Source: Larix sibirica (taxonomy: Eukaryota; Streptophyta; Pinopsida; Pinales; Pinaceae). From it: a DNA stretch of 19,175 nucleotides. The number at the start of each line of letters is the position of its first letter. Position 1 is the stretch's first letter. Below the pieces are notes generated by a model that did no database searches, was not told the DNA's origin, and saw only the letters and a program-made list of their open reading frames with translations. A program made the translations under genes and the position numbers. Below are positions 18,804-19,175 of the stretch, one piece after another. The stretch spans positions 66,596 to 85,770 of the forward strand of contig NWUY0300004183.1 in assembly GCA_004151065.3 (NCBI GenBank). The letters run 5' to 3'.

Positions 18804-19175
18804 CTACATCAGATCATACATACTGATATTTGCTCTTTGTTTTTTGAGATCTTCAATAATGTCATACTGCAGATCCATTTTTTGTGGGGTTTGTATCGGT
18901 TGTGTTTGTATAACATATTGAATAATGGTATTTTTCTTACCTTGATTAGAGCTTGATGCACCAGGGGTTTTTGTTGGTCCTTTACTGCGATTATTATAGG
19001 CATGTTGACCTGAAAGAACCATTTGATTCCGAGTTTGTGAGCTCTTACTTATGCTATCCCAAAAATGACCAATTAGTTGTTGTTGATCATCCTGAGTTTC
19101 ATCTTCACTCTCTTGTTCGGATATCCACATCATCTTTTTCAGGATCTTGCATGCAATTAGGGTTTGCATGCAGAA
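18804..19175 (-). pseudogene. gag-pol linker remnant of the Gypsy element
   Basis: This open stretch enters from the right edge and ends at TAG 18806-18804. The same frame goes straight on into the protease region, so it is the upstream part of one polyprotein rather than a separate gene. It is polar and rich in Gln, Ser, Asn and Lys, with no zinc knuckle in the visible part. The end holds QYDIIEDLKKQRANISMYDL, a segment that in such elements links Gag to protease. The role of the linker is unknown. Confidence 0.65.

Larger units (their letters stand above)
14432..19175 (-). mobile_element. decayed Ty3/Gypsy LTR retrotransposon, Tat-like, with two RNase H domains; runs past the window
   Basis: On the minus strand the order is gag-pol linker, protease, RNase H of the Tat/archaeal-like type, reverse transcriptase, Gypsy RNase H-like domain, integrase. 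No chromodomain follows the integrase, which fits a non-chromovirus (Tat/Athila side). Most of the protein from 19175 to about 16760 is in one frame, and the integrase half is in another. In-frame stops lie at 18806-18804, 18467-18465, 18458-18456, 17696-17694, 17612-17610, 16627-16625, 16338-16336, 16284-16282, 16029-16027, 14877-14875 and 14604-14602. Frame changes are near 17490, 17200, 16755 and 16560. The frame at the end of pol closes at TAA 14434-14432 after one more shift. Gag and the 5' LTR are outside the window. A possible polypurine tract AGGGAAGGAG lies at 14160-14151, followed by TG at 14148. Confidence 0.9.

Noticed and set aside
18571-18956. Overlapping plus-strand frames of 116 and 67 codons
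   Set aside because: Antisense to the protease and linker region; the hydrophobic look comes from reversing a polar frame.
14432-19175. An active, autonomous retrotransposon or an integrated pararetrovirus
   Set aside because: Stops, frame changes and lost catalytic residues rule out activity. The integrase with D,D35E and the Gypsy order point to an LTR retrotransposon; caulimovirus-type sequences lack integrase.

Overview
The window is nuclear DNA from a land plant. The evidence is an 18-exon gene with plant-type splice sites, AT-rich intergenic DNA with several tandem arrays, and a decayed Ty3/Gypsy-type LTR retrotransposon. The retroelement proteins and a companion coiled-coil pseudogene look to me like families abundant in conifer genomes. 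That is recollection, not a search result, so 'gymnosperm' is a leaning only. One undetermined base (N) lies at 12747.

Layout. (1) 823-5665, minus strand: a complete, apparently intact ERD6-like (ESL-type) monosaccharide transporter gene. Eighteen exons can be joined into 489 codons without a stop. One intron has a GC-AG border, a 32-bp minisatellite sits in another, and a possible SINE sits in the first. A TATA-like box and a pyrimidine patch lie just upstream. (2) 5800-8100: AT-rich non-coding DNA built largely of nested tandem repeats, with periods of about 18, 45, 67, 91 and 220-236 bp, ending in a 101-bp foldback. (3) 8100-9930: AT-rich DNA with no gene I can support. (4) 9935-12017, minus strand: a broken gene with an N-terminal conserved domain, a long charged coiled coil and one or two exon-like downstream blocks. 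(5) 12030-14430: non-coding DNA with a 65-bp duplication whose junction carries the N, a perfect hairpin, and a four-unit 113-bp tandem array. (6) 14432-19175, minus strand: the pol region of a Gypsy element that runs off the right edge of the window.

The most interesting part is the retroelement. Its order on the minus strand is protease, RNase H (the plant Tat/archaeal-like type), reverse transcriptase, a second Gypsy-type RNase H-like region, then integrase. The second RNase H lacks the expected catalytic residues, as if the extra domain in front of reverse transcriptase had taken over. This copy is dead: it has many in-frame stops, at least four frame changes, YLND in place of the YxDD motif of reverse transcriptase, and Tyr in place of a catalytic Asp in the first RNase H. 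The tandem array downstream of pol fits the known habit of Tat/Ogre elements of carrying tandem repeats in that region.

I see no prokaryotic features, CRISPR array, tRNA or rRNA gene.
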